From Conidiobolus incongruus B7586 (Eukaryota; Entomophthoromycota; Entomophthoromycetes; Entomophthorales; Conidiobolaceae), in contig JNEM01011074.1 of the NCBI GenBank assembly GCA_000697335.1, positions 1 through 28,570 of the forward strand: a stretch of 28,570 bases of DNA, read 5' to 3'. Below are positions 11,957-22,737 of this stretch, one piece after another (the first letter of the stretch is position 1; each line of letters begins with the position of its first letter). A model generated the notes under the pieces. The model ran no database searches and was not told where the DNA came from. It saw nothing but the letters and a program-made list of their open reading frames with translations. A program made the position numbers and the translations under genes.

Positions 11957-12220
11957 ATGTATATCATTAAAGGAGTAACATTTTGTATTCTATTTTTAGC
12001 TCAGAATTGTTTTGCTCAAGGTGGCTCTTCGGCCCAAGAATCAAAGGGTGGGCCTATTATCCTGAATGCGGGAAGTTCGGGCACTGTAAATCAGGGATCT
12101 GCTCAGAATGTGCATCAATATGATTATACTCCTTGGTATATATATACTCCCTACGCTCCTATTCACCAAGAAATATACCCTTATCCCTTCCCTCCACACC
12201 CATATTATGGCTATTACTAA
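11957..12220 (+). CDS. Small secreted Tyr/Pro-rich protein, function unknown
   Basis: An 87-residue single-exon protein. Residues 1-20 form a clear signal peptide: one Lys at position 5, a hydrophobic core VTFCILFLA, and a likely cut after NCFA. A short Gly/Ser/Gln/Asn-rich mature part follows. The last 33 residues hold 11 Tyr and 8 Pro, with repeated aromatic-Pro pairs (YTPWYIYTPY, YPYPFPPHPYYGYY). No cysteine remains after cleavage, so it is not a disulfide-knot effector. Tyr/Pro-rich tails of this type are known from cross-linkable wall, cuticle and adhesive proteins, but this is an analogy and not a homology claim. I chose the ATG at 11957 because it starts directly at the signal peptide; the frame extends a few codons upstream without another ATG. 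Base composition is markedly richer in G and C than its flanks, which supports real coding. A TA microsatellite lies about 70 bases downstream. Confidence 0.75.
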   Translation: MYIIKGVTFCILFLAQNCFAQGGSSAQESKGGPIILNAGSSGTVNQGSAQNVHQYDYTPWYIYTPYAPIHQEIYPYPFPPHPYYGYY

Positions 12221-12287
12221 CATACACAATTTGTAATTAATTAATGTCAATAGAAATATAAAAGAATTAACAACTAATAATGTTTGT

Positions 12288-12313
<26 letters not shown>
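12288..12313. repeat. (TA)13 microsatellite
   Basis: An uninterrupted TA run in the 3' flank of the small secreted protein gene. About 380 bases of AT-rich DNA follow before the next coding-like stretch. Confidence 0.95.
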
Positions 12314-12318
<5 letters not shown>

Positions 12319-12694
12319 CAGTTCTAAGGTTCTATATTTTTTATTTATGTTGACTATTAATTTATATTTGATATCATTATATTTATTAAAGCATTGAAAA
12401 ATTGAGTTACAAGTTATTTAGGAGAAAATTGGAAAACTCTTGTGAATATGATTCTAATCACCGCTTTCTGCAAAATGATCAGAATTAATTCAAATTCAAA
12501 AAGAAAAACAAACAAACCAAGCAAAATTCATTATTATTGACACTTTTTATAATTTTATCCATCTCTAGCATTATATTTATCATATATATCGTTTTTATTT
12601 TCCCATATCCTTCTCATTTTAATTCTTCAAACTCACCAAATACCAAGAATTAAACTTTAAAAAGAGAAATTAAAGCAGTTACCTAGGAGAATAT

Positions 12695-13412
12695 ATGCTC
12701 AGCCATGCTCAACGTATAAATAGACAAGATAAAGGCCAAGCATTTCCATTGTTTGAATTTGAACTATGCTCGGAATGCTATCAAACCAACTATGAGTTTC
12801 ATCAATTCTGTCTTTTTTAATCCTTGATCAATAGAGTTTCTTAAGCTTCTCAAGACAAGCTCCTCAATGGCTGGCTCAAAGCCATTAGTATCTTTGCTTA
12901 CGAACATCTTCGGTACAGTAAATAGAGCCAACTATTAAAAATCACATCAATTGATTCAATTATTCAAACCAAACTGCCATCCAATGTGTTTTTCACCAAA
13001 TTCACTCAATCTGATTGGAAACCTATCAAGTAAACATGGTGAATTACCTCAAACAATTAATCATTTGTATTTTAAAGATAGTCAGTCTAATATATCATTG
13101 GAGTCATAGTTTTAGTATTCTATATCCCATATCTCATTAATCAACAATGCTAAGATTCAAGACTTGGAACAATTGTATCGATTTAAACACAGTCCTAATG
13201 CCACTCTACTATTATTAAACTAACTATTAATTACTATTTCTCAAGTTCATTTTCTCTGATTATTGTCGATTAATCAACACATTAAATACACGCTGGCTGA
13301 GATCAATTTTACATCAGCTAAAGTTGATAGTATTCTCATTGAATTAGATATAAATTTATTATTAGGTCTTATAGATATGATAAATGATCAATTACATATC
13401 TATAATTATTAG
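12695..13412 (+). pseudogene. Unidentified decayed protein-coding gene
   Basis: From ATG 12695 one frame of 113 codons runs to TAA at 13031-13033 with three internal stops. Its content is coding-like: FPLFEFELCSECYQTNYEFH, then DKLLNGWLKAISIFAYEHLR, then IQTKLPSNVFFTKFTQSDW. A second coding-like piece in about 13040-13220 (KHGELPQTINHLYFKDSQSN in another frame) and a third open stretch at about 13260-13412 (KVDSILIELDINLLLGLIDM) suggest further exons or frame damage. The GC content is above that of the spacer. The last piece faintly recalls the C-terminal part of VPS13-like lipid-transfer proteins, but spacing does not fit and I do not assign it. It may be more than one relic. M28 starts 320 bases downstream on the same strand. 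Confidence 0.45.
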
Positions 13413-13731
13413 TCTAATATTGATAAATAATAATATTAGTCATATGTGAACATACTTTTATTTTATATTTTACATTTTATATAATAGACTTGGCTTGTAT
13501 AAGATGGCTAATATTATGTTAATATGTTTAATGAAGTCATATGATATTTGATTCTATTATATCAAATTATTAAAATTTTGATGATTATTGATATATATTT
13601 TATGATTTATTGTATAATATAACCGTGATCTGATTGGTTCAATCATCTGATAAATCGTCACATTTTCATCTCAAACTTTTAAACCCTTCTTTAATTATAA
13701 ATCCACCTTTAATTATTTGATTTTTTTTAAT

Positions 13732-14999
13732 ATGTTCATCAGTCAACTCGTTTTCCTAGCTTTAAGCCTTATCCACCCCATTATCAGTGCTCACAATAGC
13801 CGTCAGCGTCCATTCTTGGTAGAGAAAATTGCTGACTCTCTACCATTTGATTTACAACCCAGACTTATTAAAACTTCAGAGAATGAGGAACCAAAATGGT
13901 TGAATCCTTTAGATATTGTTGAATTAAGAGTTAAAAATATCAAATTTATGGACGTTACTGATGAGGGAGACATCGAAAGCTTAAGACGAAACCAACTTTT
14001 AAAAATCAAAGACTTTCGTAAGTACATCTTTATTCATTAGTATTGAAGTGTTATATTTAAGTTATAATTTAGAAATTCCCGATCAAGTCAGACACAATGA
14101 CGAAGTACAGGGTCATATTGCCAAATTAGATACTTCAGAAATGACTCGCTTTTTAACCAAATTCACATCTTTCCCTAACAGATATTATAATGGCGAAAAT
14201 GGAAGAGCTTCGAGTCAATGGTTATATAATAACTTGAAAGATATCATTGACCAAAATAATCGTCAAGACATTACCATTAAAAAGGTTCAACACAATTTTA
14301 AACAAAATAGTATTATTGTCACTATTCCAGGTAGTCAACAAACAGATGAAACAGTTGTTATTGGCAGTCATCAAGACTCGGTGAACCAATGGTTACCTTG
14401 GTTTGGAAAGGCTCCCGGTGCTGATGACGATGGCAGTGGTACTACTTCCGTCCATGAAGCTTTCCGAGTCCTCGTTAACGGAAACTTTAAACCAGAGAGG
14501 AATGTTGAATTCCATTTCTACGCTGGTGAAGAGGGTGGTTTATTGGGCTCTCAAGATATTGCCAAATCTTACGCGAGAGAACAAAAAAATATTGTTGCCA
14601 TGATGCACTTCGATATGACTGGTTACTTTGGTAGAACTGAACAAATTGCCGTGGTTACTGATCACACAGACCCCGAATTGTCTCAATTCTTAAAGAAATT
14701 AATTGCTGTTTATTCCGAGTTGCCTCAAGTTGAATCCCAATGTGGCTATGCTTGTTCTGATCATGCTTCATGGAATAAGGTAAGGAATTGAACATCTTAA
14801 TTACTATATCTTTATTAACCATTATATTTTCATTACATAGTATGGATTCCGCTCTGCTTTTCCTATCGAAGATCCTGATATTGAAGTTAATCCCAACATC
14901 CACAGTCCTAGAGACTTAGTTAGTACTATTAGTTTCCATCATGTTAAAGAATTTTCTAAGTTAGTCATTGGATTTGCTGTGGAATTATCTCATATTTAA
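13732..14999 (+). CDS. Secreted M28 zinc aminopeptidase, leucine aminopeptidase 1-like
   Basis: An extracellular di-zinc exopeptidase that removes N-terminal, mainly hydrophobic residues. Exons 13732-14017, 14073-14779 and 14841-14999 (introns 55 and 61 nt, in phase) give 383 residues, close to fungal LAP1. A signal peptide (residues 1-20, ending PIISA) precedes an N-terminal prosegment to about residue 100. The metal and catalytic set is complete: His195 and Asp197 in GSHQDS, the GADDDGSG loop at 211-218 with the bridging Asp, Glu248/Glu249 in AGEEGG, Asp276 in HFDMTG and His326 in DHASW. Cys319 and Cys323 (CGYAC) match the active-site-proximal disulfide known in Aeromonas-type aminopeptidases. 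The ATG at 13732 starts directly at the signal peptide. AATAAA sits at 15012-15017, just after the stop. The next gene converges on it with a 250-base gap. A role in protein digestion outside the cell is likely for a saprobe or parasite. Confidence 0.93.
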
Positions 15000-15249
15000 A
15001 TTTTAATATGAAATAAACCTTTATTTTATCATTGCCACTTTTCTCATAATAAATAAACTAATCGAATAATTGAAAATTTATCATTGTTTAATAGTTAGAT
15101 CTTTTTACATATTATATTTATATTATAATAAAAAACTTAGATATTTTATATTTGTGAATAATTTCTATATATAAAATTTAAAAAATAATCAAATAATATC
15201 CAGATATATTAACCCTATTAGCGAATAAATTTTATTTAATATATTTTTT

Positions 15250-18200
15250 TCAATCCTTTATACTACACTTGCTGGATATTATGCTTGGAGGATGAGTTGT
15301 AGAATAAGAATCGTATTCAGTTCTTACTGTTGGATACATTTGAAGTCCAGGTATATCAGGATTCCACTTTGTCTTAATTCTTCTTCTAGTGAACCACACT
15401 CTGAATGTGGCATAAAGTAACATCATACATCCTCCAACAATGGGAATCAGCCAAAACTTGGGATTCAATCTATAGGAGCTTTCAAATGCAACATTAAAGG
15501 GTGGAACGTAAACAATTGAAAATCCTAAAATGAACCCAGCAATAAGTCCAGCAAAGTTGCGCCAATTCGTCCACATATGATTTCCAAATGGGTACTTAAG
15601 CTTAGCTTTGCAAGCAAATATATTAAAGCCTTGGCATATCATGACAGACAGGTAGTACATTGATTGAGCTTGAGCTAAAGCCTCTAATTGATCCTGGGCT
15701 GTTAGTACATGATCAGATGAGTTTATAAATGTAGCAGCATTGCGAGTAAAAAAGGCCATTTCAGGATTCATTGAGTTTCTCTGCATCCAAACTGAATCAG
15801 CCAAGGATATACCATGGGAGTACAGTACCCAAAAGAATGCAATATGGCATATAAACGCTTCAATAATGCCCATTTCCAGAAATGAATAACTGAGTAAATC
15901 GGCATCCACCATCACTTCATTCTCATTGGGCTCCCATTTTTCTTTCCAATAGGTCCAAGTGGTGATTCTCTTCCAAGTATGTTTGTACCTTTGGAATCGA
16001 GTTGGTGGAATGATTTCGCCAGTTTCAGGATCGGTTATCAGTGGCAGCTCTTTTGATTTAAGCCTTCTTAAACGCTCAATCGATGTAGGGGTCACAGGTT
16101 TTCTAGGTTTCATTTTCATTAGTCCAGTGGCTGTTTCAGGCTTATCCCAAGCGTAGGAAAGTGCAGCAAATAACTCAAATCCAAGATCGATGACTAGAAT
16201 TAGGATGGCACTTAAAGGCAAGGGGAAAGGAACGAGAATATAGAGCAGCTGAGGTATAACCTCAGGCATGGAGTGGGTCAAGGTATACTGGATACTTTTT
16301 TTGAGATTGCTAAAAATCAACCGTCCTTCTTCAATTCCCTTCACAGTACTGGCAAAGTTATCATCCAATAGTACCATTGCAGCAGCCTCTTTGGATACAT
16401 CTGATCCAGTTTCATTCATTGCAATCCCCAAATCGGCCTTCTTAAGCGCTGGTGAGTCATTCACACCGTCTCCTGTCACACCAACTATATGGCCAATCGA
16501 CTGAGCTCGCTTTACGATTTCCAGCTTATTCTTTGGAGATGTTCTGGCAAATATGATCTCTTCTTTGCTAAAAATGTTATCCCAATCCTTATCTGTGAGT
16601 CCGCTTATTTGATCCCCATGGATGACAATTGAGTTATATTCCTCCTCTAAGATGGATTCTATTGGTCGTTTGGTCCTTTCAGCAACCATCTTTTTTGTCT
16701 CTCCAAGCATTAGGTTGATTTTACGTCCAATTGCTTCTGCAGTCAACGGATGATCACCTGTAACCATCATGACGCGAATTCCAGCAGTTCTACATCGACC
16801 AATTGCTTCCCTTACTCCATGTTTGGGAGGATCTTCTAAGCTAACCAATCCAACAAAGCAAAGTTCTTTATAAGGGTAGTTTTGAGATTTTTTCGAGAAT
16901 TGAAAGTCTACAGGGTATTCCTCTCTGTTCAATTTCTGCTGTGCAAATGCGAGAACACGATGCCCTAACCCTGCCATATATTCATAAGTCGACATGAATT
17001 GTGCCTTGTGTTCTTCGGTCAGCGGAACTTGATTCCCATCCAGCAAGATATAACTGCATATCTTGAGAATTCTCTCAGGAGCACCCTTGAAGTAGGTGAT
17101 CAAATCTCCAGTGGCATGCTGAACCTGGTTAATTGACATGGCCCATTTATTATCCGAATTAAATGGAATTTCGAATACTTTGGGGTATTTTTCGGCCATT
17201 GCGTCGAAATTCTTCAGATGAGTGGCAGCAAATCTTGTTAGACCAGATTCCGTCGCATCTCCAATGATCTGACGCCTTTCAAATGGAACATCTGTTCGAT
17301 CGAATTTGGCCTTGGAGTTAAGTGCACAATTGAAGCAAATGTCCTCCATACCGGGAGTCGCTATAGTCGTCATATTTTGCTCATCAACACTTCCAGATCG
17401 GAGTGCTCCAGTCATTTTAAGATTACTCCAAACCTTGGTGACTGTCATTTGGTTCCTTGTTAAAGTTCCTGTCTTGTCAGTAGCAAGAAGGGTAATCGCT
17501 CCCAACGTCTCTACTCCTTGTAAATCCTTTACCAACACATTTTGACTTGCCATCCTCTTTGCTGCCAGTGTAAGCAGCATTGTCACAGTAGCAGGTAGTC
17601 CTTCAGGAACCCAAGCCATAAACACACCGATGGAAAAGTTGAGTGTCGTGCTAATATTCTTATATACGATAATGCTCAATATGAAAAAGATTATCGCTGT
17701 GATGAACGCCAATGTAGCGATAAATTTAACAAAATTGTCAATTTCAACACTTAAGGGACTTGGATTCTTTTTTTCTCCTGCTGTCATTCCTGCAATTTGC
17801 CCCAATACTGTACTGTCTCCTGTTCTTATCACAATACCATAGCCCTCTCCAGAGACAACTAAAGTACCATTAAAGACCATGTTGATAGCTTCCAGTGGGT
17901 TCCGTTTGTCATTCTGTGGGGAACGCTCTTGAGGCTCCGATTCTCCAGTTAACGAAGAATTGTCTACTTTCATATCTGTACACTGAAATATAAGTAAGTC
18001 TGCGGGAACTTTATCTCCCATTCTGACAAATGTCACATCCCCAACGACCAGATTCGCCGCGGGAACTTGAAGGATGGTCCCCTCCCGGACTACTCTTGTC
18101 TGCTGAGGAATCAGCTTCAAAAAGGATTCCAGCACAGATGCACTCTTCTGCAGTTGAACAAATTCTACTAGCGCATTTAAGAAAGCTACTACAATTAGGA

Positions 18201-18528
18201 TAGCTCCCAGGTATACATTGCTCTTATTAGTAATAGGATCAATTCCATATAAGATATATGACAAAATACCAGCCAATATCAGTAGCAAATTGAATAGAGA
18301 ACTTAAACACTCCAAATACACCATGATTGGATGCTTTTTCTTTGGAGGATTCAAAACATTTGGGCCATATTTGACTAAAAGATCTGCTGCTAATTGGTTC
18401 GATAGCCCTCCGCTAGTATCGGGCTTTTGGACATCCACTTGTGTTTGGTATCGATTGCATACTTCTTCTAATGTGAGCAAATGCTCATCAATATCAACCG
18501 TTTTTTGCTTAGATGATTTCTCTGTCAT
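15250..18528 (-). CDS. P-type cation ATPase, Na,K-ATPase-like (type IIC-like fungal group)
   Basis: A single-exon 1092-residue pump of the plasma or internal membrane that uses ATP to move monovalent cations. An N-terminal cation-ATPase domain is followed by M1/M2 (about 70-125), the actuator TGES at 194-197, M3/M4 with VPEGLP at 307-312, DKTGTLT at 351-357 (phosphorylated Asp351), nucleotide-binding KGAPE near 481, TGDGVNDSP at 685-693, then M5-M10. M5/M6 reads YTLTHSMPE (749-756) and IDLGFEL (780-786). Compared with animal Na,K-ATPase (TLTSNIPE, IDLGTDM), the acidic ion-site residues at E756 and D781 stay, D808 is Glu (E785), and the S775/N776 pair is His752/Ser753. Na+ and/or K+ transport is likely, but specificity cannot be read. 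No obligate beta subunit is seen nearby. It ends with TGA. It diverges from CDC27, with a TATAA-type box about 95 bases upstream of the ATG. Confidence 0.93.
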   Translation of the reverse strand: MTEKSSKQKTVDIDEHLLTLEEVCNRYQTQVDVQKPDTSGGLSNQLAADLLVKYGPNVLNPPKKKHPIMVYLECLSSLFNLLLILAGILSYILYGIDPITNKSNVYLGAILIVVAFLNALVEFVQLQKSASVLESFLKLIPQQTRVVREGTILQVPAANLVVGDVTFVRMGDKVPADLLIFQCTDMKVDNSSLTGESEPQERSPQNDKRNPLEAINMVFNGTLVVSGEGYGIVIRTGDSTVLGQIAGMTAGEKKNPSPLSVEIDNFVKFIATLAFITAIIFFILSIIVYKNISTTLNFSIGVFMAWVPEGLPATVTMLLTLAAKRMASQNVLVKDLQGVETLGAITLLATDKTGTLTRNQMTVTKVWSNLKMTGALRSGSVDEQNMTTIATPGMEDICFNCALNSKAKFDRTDVPFERRQIIGDATESGLTRFAATHLKNFDAMAEKYPKVFEIPFNSDNKWAMSINQVQHATGDLITYFKGAPERILKICSYILLDGNQVPLTEEHKAQFMSTYEYMAGLGHRVLAFAQQKLNREEYPVDFQFSKKSQNYPYKELCFVGLVSLEDPPKHGVREAIGRCRTAGIRVMMVTGDHPLTAEAIGRKINLMLGETKKMVAERTKRPIESILEEEYNSIVIHGDQISGLTDKDWDNIFSKEEIIFARTSPKNKLEIVKRAQSIGHIVGVTGDGVNDSPALKKADLGIAMNETGSDVSKEAAAMVLLDDNFASTVKGIEEGRLIFSNLKKSIQYTLTHSMPEVIPQLLYILVPFPLPLSAILILVIDLGFELFAALSYAWDKPETATGLMKMKPRKPVTPTSIERLRRLKSKELPLITDPETGEIIPPTRFQRYKHTWKRITTWTYWKEKWEPNENEVMVDADLLSYSFLEMGIIEAFICHIAFFWVLYSHGISLADSVWMQRNSMNPEMAFFTRNAATFINSSDHVLTAQDQLEALAQAQSMYYLSVMICQGFNIFACKAKLKYPFGNHMWTNWRNFAGLIAGFILGFSIVYVPPFNVAFESSYRLNPKFWLIPIVGGCMMLLYATFRVWFTRRRIKTKWNPDIPGLQMYPTVRTEYDSYSTTHPPSIISSKCSIKD

Positions 18529-19477
18529 CTAATAATATTCAAAAAATTAATTAAATCAGATAGTGAATAAAAACTATAGTTAATGATTAATCAGATTCAT
18601 GTGCAGAGCAGCACCTATCCTTATAAAGCTTTTCATTCTGCCTTGGCTTCATACAATGACATGTTTCCAACAAGGAAAGATCAGCGCTCGAAATTACTGT
18701 GATGTAAAGTAGATTTCAATCTAATATCACAAATTCCAAATTTCTAGTAACCTTCAGCTTCCTTATTTGGTTTTCAATAGTGCCATATTCGGCAATTTTA
18801 TTCTTAATTTTCATTTTAAAAGCCACGATTGGTCAAATTAGGTAAATGAAGACATGTACCCAAACAAACAATGAATTCTCATTCTCACTCTTTAATTTTC
18901 CTAATTTAGAATTTTACAACTTTCAAAGTTAATACAATTCACGTTGGCTAAGAATGTTGTAAATTTAATTGATACTGATATTAGATTATATCTATTCAAA
19001 CTCAAACAAGTGATATATACTTTCATAGTATTAAACGTATCACTCAAATATCTTATTTAAACATTCCAATTAGAAAATTTATTTAACAATCTAGAATATC
19101 GTTACTATATCAATTTTATCCAACATATCTAGTATCTAATTTCAAAATATTTCTAAATAAGGATATTACAATTCATTAGTAAATACATAAATCGACTATA
19201 GAATCAAAACATTGTATATAATATCCATCCAGAATAATATATTCGATTATGGTGTTAATCCTTATATTAAATAATAGCAATAATCAAAATATAAGTATTT
19301 CATAAATATTTACTATTTTTATATTAGGAGATATTTTGATAATTTAATTTGATGGAATTTGTATTTTTGAATCAATATTATCCCATAAAATCATTAATAT
19401 GATTAAATGTCATCAAATTCATTGATAGATGTGCTGAATCATTCAAAAACTTAAATATATATCAATAGTTATAGTAA
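18529..19477. promoter_or_regulatory. Divergent promoter region between the ATPase and CDC27 genes
   Basis: A 949-base spacer with start codons facing away at both ends. Nearest the ATPase, CCTTATAAAG at 18621-18630 supplies a TATA-like core on either strand, about 95 bases before its ATG. ATTGG at 18828-18832 is an inverted CCAAT box about 300 bases from the ATPase start. The part up to about 18850 is richer in G and C; the rest toward CDC27 is AT-rich and TATA motifs there are not informative. No coding frame is visible. Confidence 0.45.
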
Positions 19478-21918
19478 ATGTCTACATTTGATTTTAGTAT
19501 ATACTTTTCATCGCCACCTGAAGAATCTATACAATATTTTAAAAGAGCTTATTGGTATTCAATAGATCATTTCAACTATGAAAATGCAATTTTCTTAGCA
19601 CAGTTATTATCAACATATGATTCCAACCAACAAGAAGCAAAATACTGTTTAGCTCTAGCTCATTTTCACCTTGGACACCACAGTTTAGTCGTTGATATAT
19701 TAAAAGGTTGTACACTTACTCACTCTTTATATCTATTGTCGAAATCATATATTCAATTAAGGAATTTTTCTTCTTCAGAAAGATGTTTAAATCAGCTATA
19801 TTTAATTTTAAAGTGTAAACAAAACGAATCAAGTAATCACATTAAAAACTTTATTCAATTTCATCTTATTGATAGCTTTATCAAAAGAAATAGGAGATCC
19901 CGAAGTTCATAGGATATCTAAACCTGATATGGCTTCGTGTTTGTATCTTCAAGGTTTAACTTATAGGTAAATATGATAAAAATATCATATTTATTTATTT
20001 ATTAATTAATTGTTATACAGGGGTCTAGGAAAATTTGAGGAAGCTTCTTTAAAATTCAAAGAAGCCATATATCACAATTGCTTAATATGGTGTGCTTTTG
20101 AAAATCTATGTCAAATAGGTAAATTTGAGTTTCATATGTTAATATAATATTTCAATTAACAAATTAAAAAAGATCCGCCAAATGAGACATATATCCATTC
20201 TTCGTTTTCTATAAAACAAATAACAGCAAAATTTTGTATACCAGTGAATAACCCCATTAATTCCAACAATAATGATATTTTGATGACTGGAATAAATACT
20301 CTTGAGTCTTCAACATTATCTACTCGATCTACTAACAAGCTACCATCTAGTACTCCTTCAAAATCAGACAAGTATTAATTGAGTATTTTATTCAAATGAG
20401 CTACTTACAAATTTCTTCTTAGAATGCAAAAACCTTCCAATCCAAATGATTCTAGTGTACATATGACCATAACGAATAAACGTGTTGCTGCTTTATCCAC
20501 AAAAACCCCTCCATCCAGGATCAACTCAAGAAACTCTATGCGATCAAAACCTGTCGCCGCACCTATAAAAGCAAAACCAACTACTCGAATACTAGCTAAA
20601 TCAAAGCCGGTGAATGAAAATAATACAATATTAACTAGATCATCTGTAATATACTTAGATTATTTTTAGTTACCTAGCTGATGTTTATATTTAGATTACT
20701 TCCAATTTGGCCTTGCGGCAATCAACCCCAACGACTAGTAAAAAATCAAACATACCTCATCCTGATACTGCGAATTTATCGGATAACGACCAAGGTGTAA
20801 CCACCTTTGAAGTTCCTCAGAATATTAAATACACTACTAATACTCCAATAAAAGAAGAAACTCATCCCGAAGAACCTCGTGTAATTTCACCAGATTCGAG
20901 ATCAATGGATTTTATTCACAATTTGTTCATTAAGCTTGCTACTGGCTACGCTGAACTTCAGAATTATTCAAGTGAAGACGCAATCAAAACATTTTCATCG
21001 ATCCAATGCCCCAAATACTCCAATCCTTGGGTTCAGACTCAAATATCTAAAGCATATATTGATCTAGGACATAATATTCAAGCCGAAGAAGTTCTGAATG
21101 AATCTTTGACAAAATATCCTTTGTTTTTAGATTCCATGGATATTTATTCTTCCATTCTATGGCAGCTTGGAAAGACTGATGAGCTCTACGAACTTGCAAA
21201 TAACCTCACCGATCGTCATAAAAAACTGCCTCAAACATGGTGTGCCATGGGCAATTATTTTAATAGTCAACAAGACCACATTAGAGCTTTGAAATGTTTT
21301 AAGAGAGCTACTTTATTAGATAATAGATATGCATTGGCTTACAATCTTGCAGGTCATGAATATATTGATATTAAAGAAATTCAGCTAGCGTTACAATGTT
21401 TCCAAACTGCCGTTAACATTCACCCTAGATTTTATCAAGCTTGGTTTAACATTGCTAGAATTTACTTATTCTCAGAAAAATACGAATTGGCATTGGCCCA
21501 TTTAGCAAAAGCGATATCGATCAATCCTAAACATCCTATTTTACTCCAATATGTTGCCGAGTGTCGAATTCGTTTAGGCCATTTTGAGGATGCTCTTTAC
21601 GCATTACAGTTGGCCACCCCTATGGATCCCAGCAATATTATGATTCGATATAAGAAAGCTAAACTATTGATCAAGTTAAATCAATTTTCTGATGCTAAAC
21701 ATGAATTGGATATTATTAAACAAAATGCATCTGAAGAATCTGACGTATATTATACTCTTGCCAAGCTTTCTACATTAGAAGGAGATTATTGTCAAGCGGA
21801 TCTTTATTATCAAGAAGCCATCAAGTATAACCCAGAAATTGAGCCTAAAGTTAATAGACTGAGAGAGCTTATCAGTAAAAACGAACCTATCACTTGGGAT
21901 GATGAAGATGATCTTTAA
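19478..21918 (+). CDS. CDC27/APC3: Anaphase-promoting complex subunit 3 (CDC27), TPR protein
   Basis: A TPR scaffold of the APC/C ubiquitin ligase that binds activators CDC20/CDH1 through their Ile-Arg tails. My gene model has six exons: 19478-19814, 19876-19966, 20021-20118, 20173-20371, 20423-20645 and 20695-21918. All phases agree, giving 723 residues. The N-terminal TPR block runs from AYWYSIDHFNYENAIFLAQL through the GLTYRGLGKFEEA and FENLCQI junctions. A Ser/Thr/Asn/Lys-rich disordered linker follows (exons 4-5 and start of 6), rich in SP/TP sites as in other APC3 proteins. The C-terminal TPR superhelix contains FKRATLLDNRYALAYNLAGH, ALQCFQTAVNIHPRFYQAWF and AISINPKHPILL, a pattern typical of APC3. 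The tail is acidic (WDDEDDL). Exon 1 has two in-phase donors for the same acceptor (GTAAAC at 19815 or GTAATC at 19833), so six residues are optional. The ATG at 19478 is the first in frame. Confidence 0.92.
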
Positions 21919-22737
21919 TTTATATCTTCATTGATATACTAGCTCAATAATACCTTGTAATTAATTAAAATTATTTATATAAATTGCTTTTTCATTTATG
22001 TTTCAAATATTTTTAAATTTCATTTTCTTGTATATGTTCATGAAATCAAATTATGAGTATTACTTTAACCAATTATTCATAGTATTTTCCTATTTTCAAC
22101 CATATTAATCCTAAAATGACTATATCTATTCACTTACGTTAGATAAAATAAATTTTAAATTTAAGACCTTTAAGTAAAATTATTCTTTTCATTTTTTATG
22201 AAAGTTTAACAATATATTTTAGTATTCACAAAAGTTTAATCTCAGTTCCATCAAATGAATTTACTGAATTTAATATTTAATATTTAATATTTTAATTTAT
22301 AAAAGAATACATATGCTTTGCTTTGATTGAAGAAAGTATTTTAAAAGATACAATTTACATAAACAAATTTAAAAATCGACTATTTAAGTAAACTTTCAAA
22401 TCAATTTCCATCATTGGATGTTTTTCATACAAAATTGAAATATTGCTATAATATTAATTATTCGGATTAATAATTGAAGTTAAAATTAATATGATAAACA
22501 TTAATTTAACTTTATATCTTAAATAGAATTATAATAGCTGTCTATTAATAAAAATTATTTAAAAATACATTTACTGAACAAACTTGGATACGATATTTGA
22601 TTTCAATTGATCATGTTTATACTTGAAATATTGACTGAAATTAAATTGAAATGCTTGTAGGATTATTGATAGTGAACTCAGATTAATCCTGATTATTGTT
22701 TTCTGAAACATGAAAACACTTTTTATTGATTAGTCAG
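21919..22737. other. AT-rich spacer downstream of CDC27, no gene seen
   Basis: AT-rich with no coding-like frame and no RNA gene that I can recognise. The composition changes sharply at about 22738. Confidence 0.65.
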
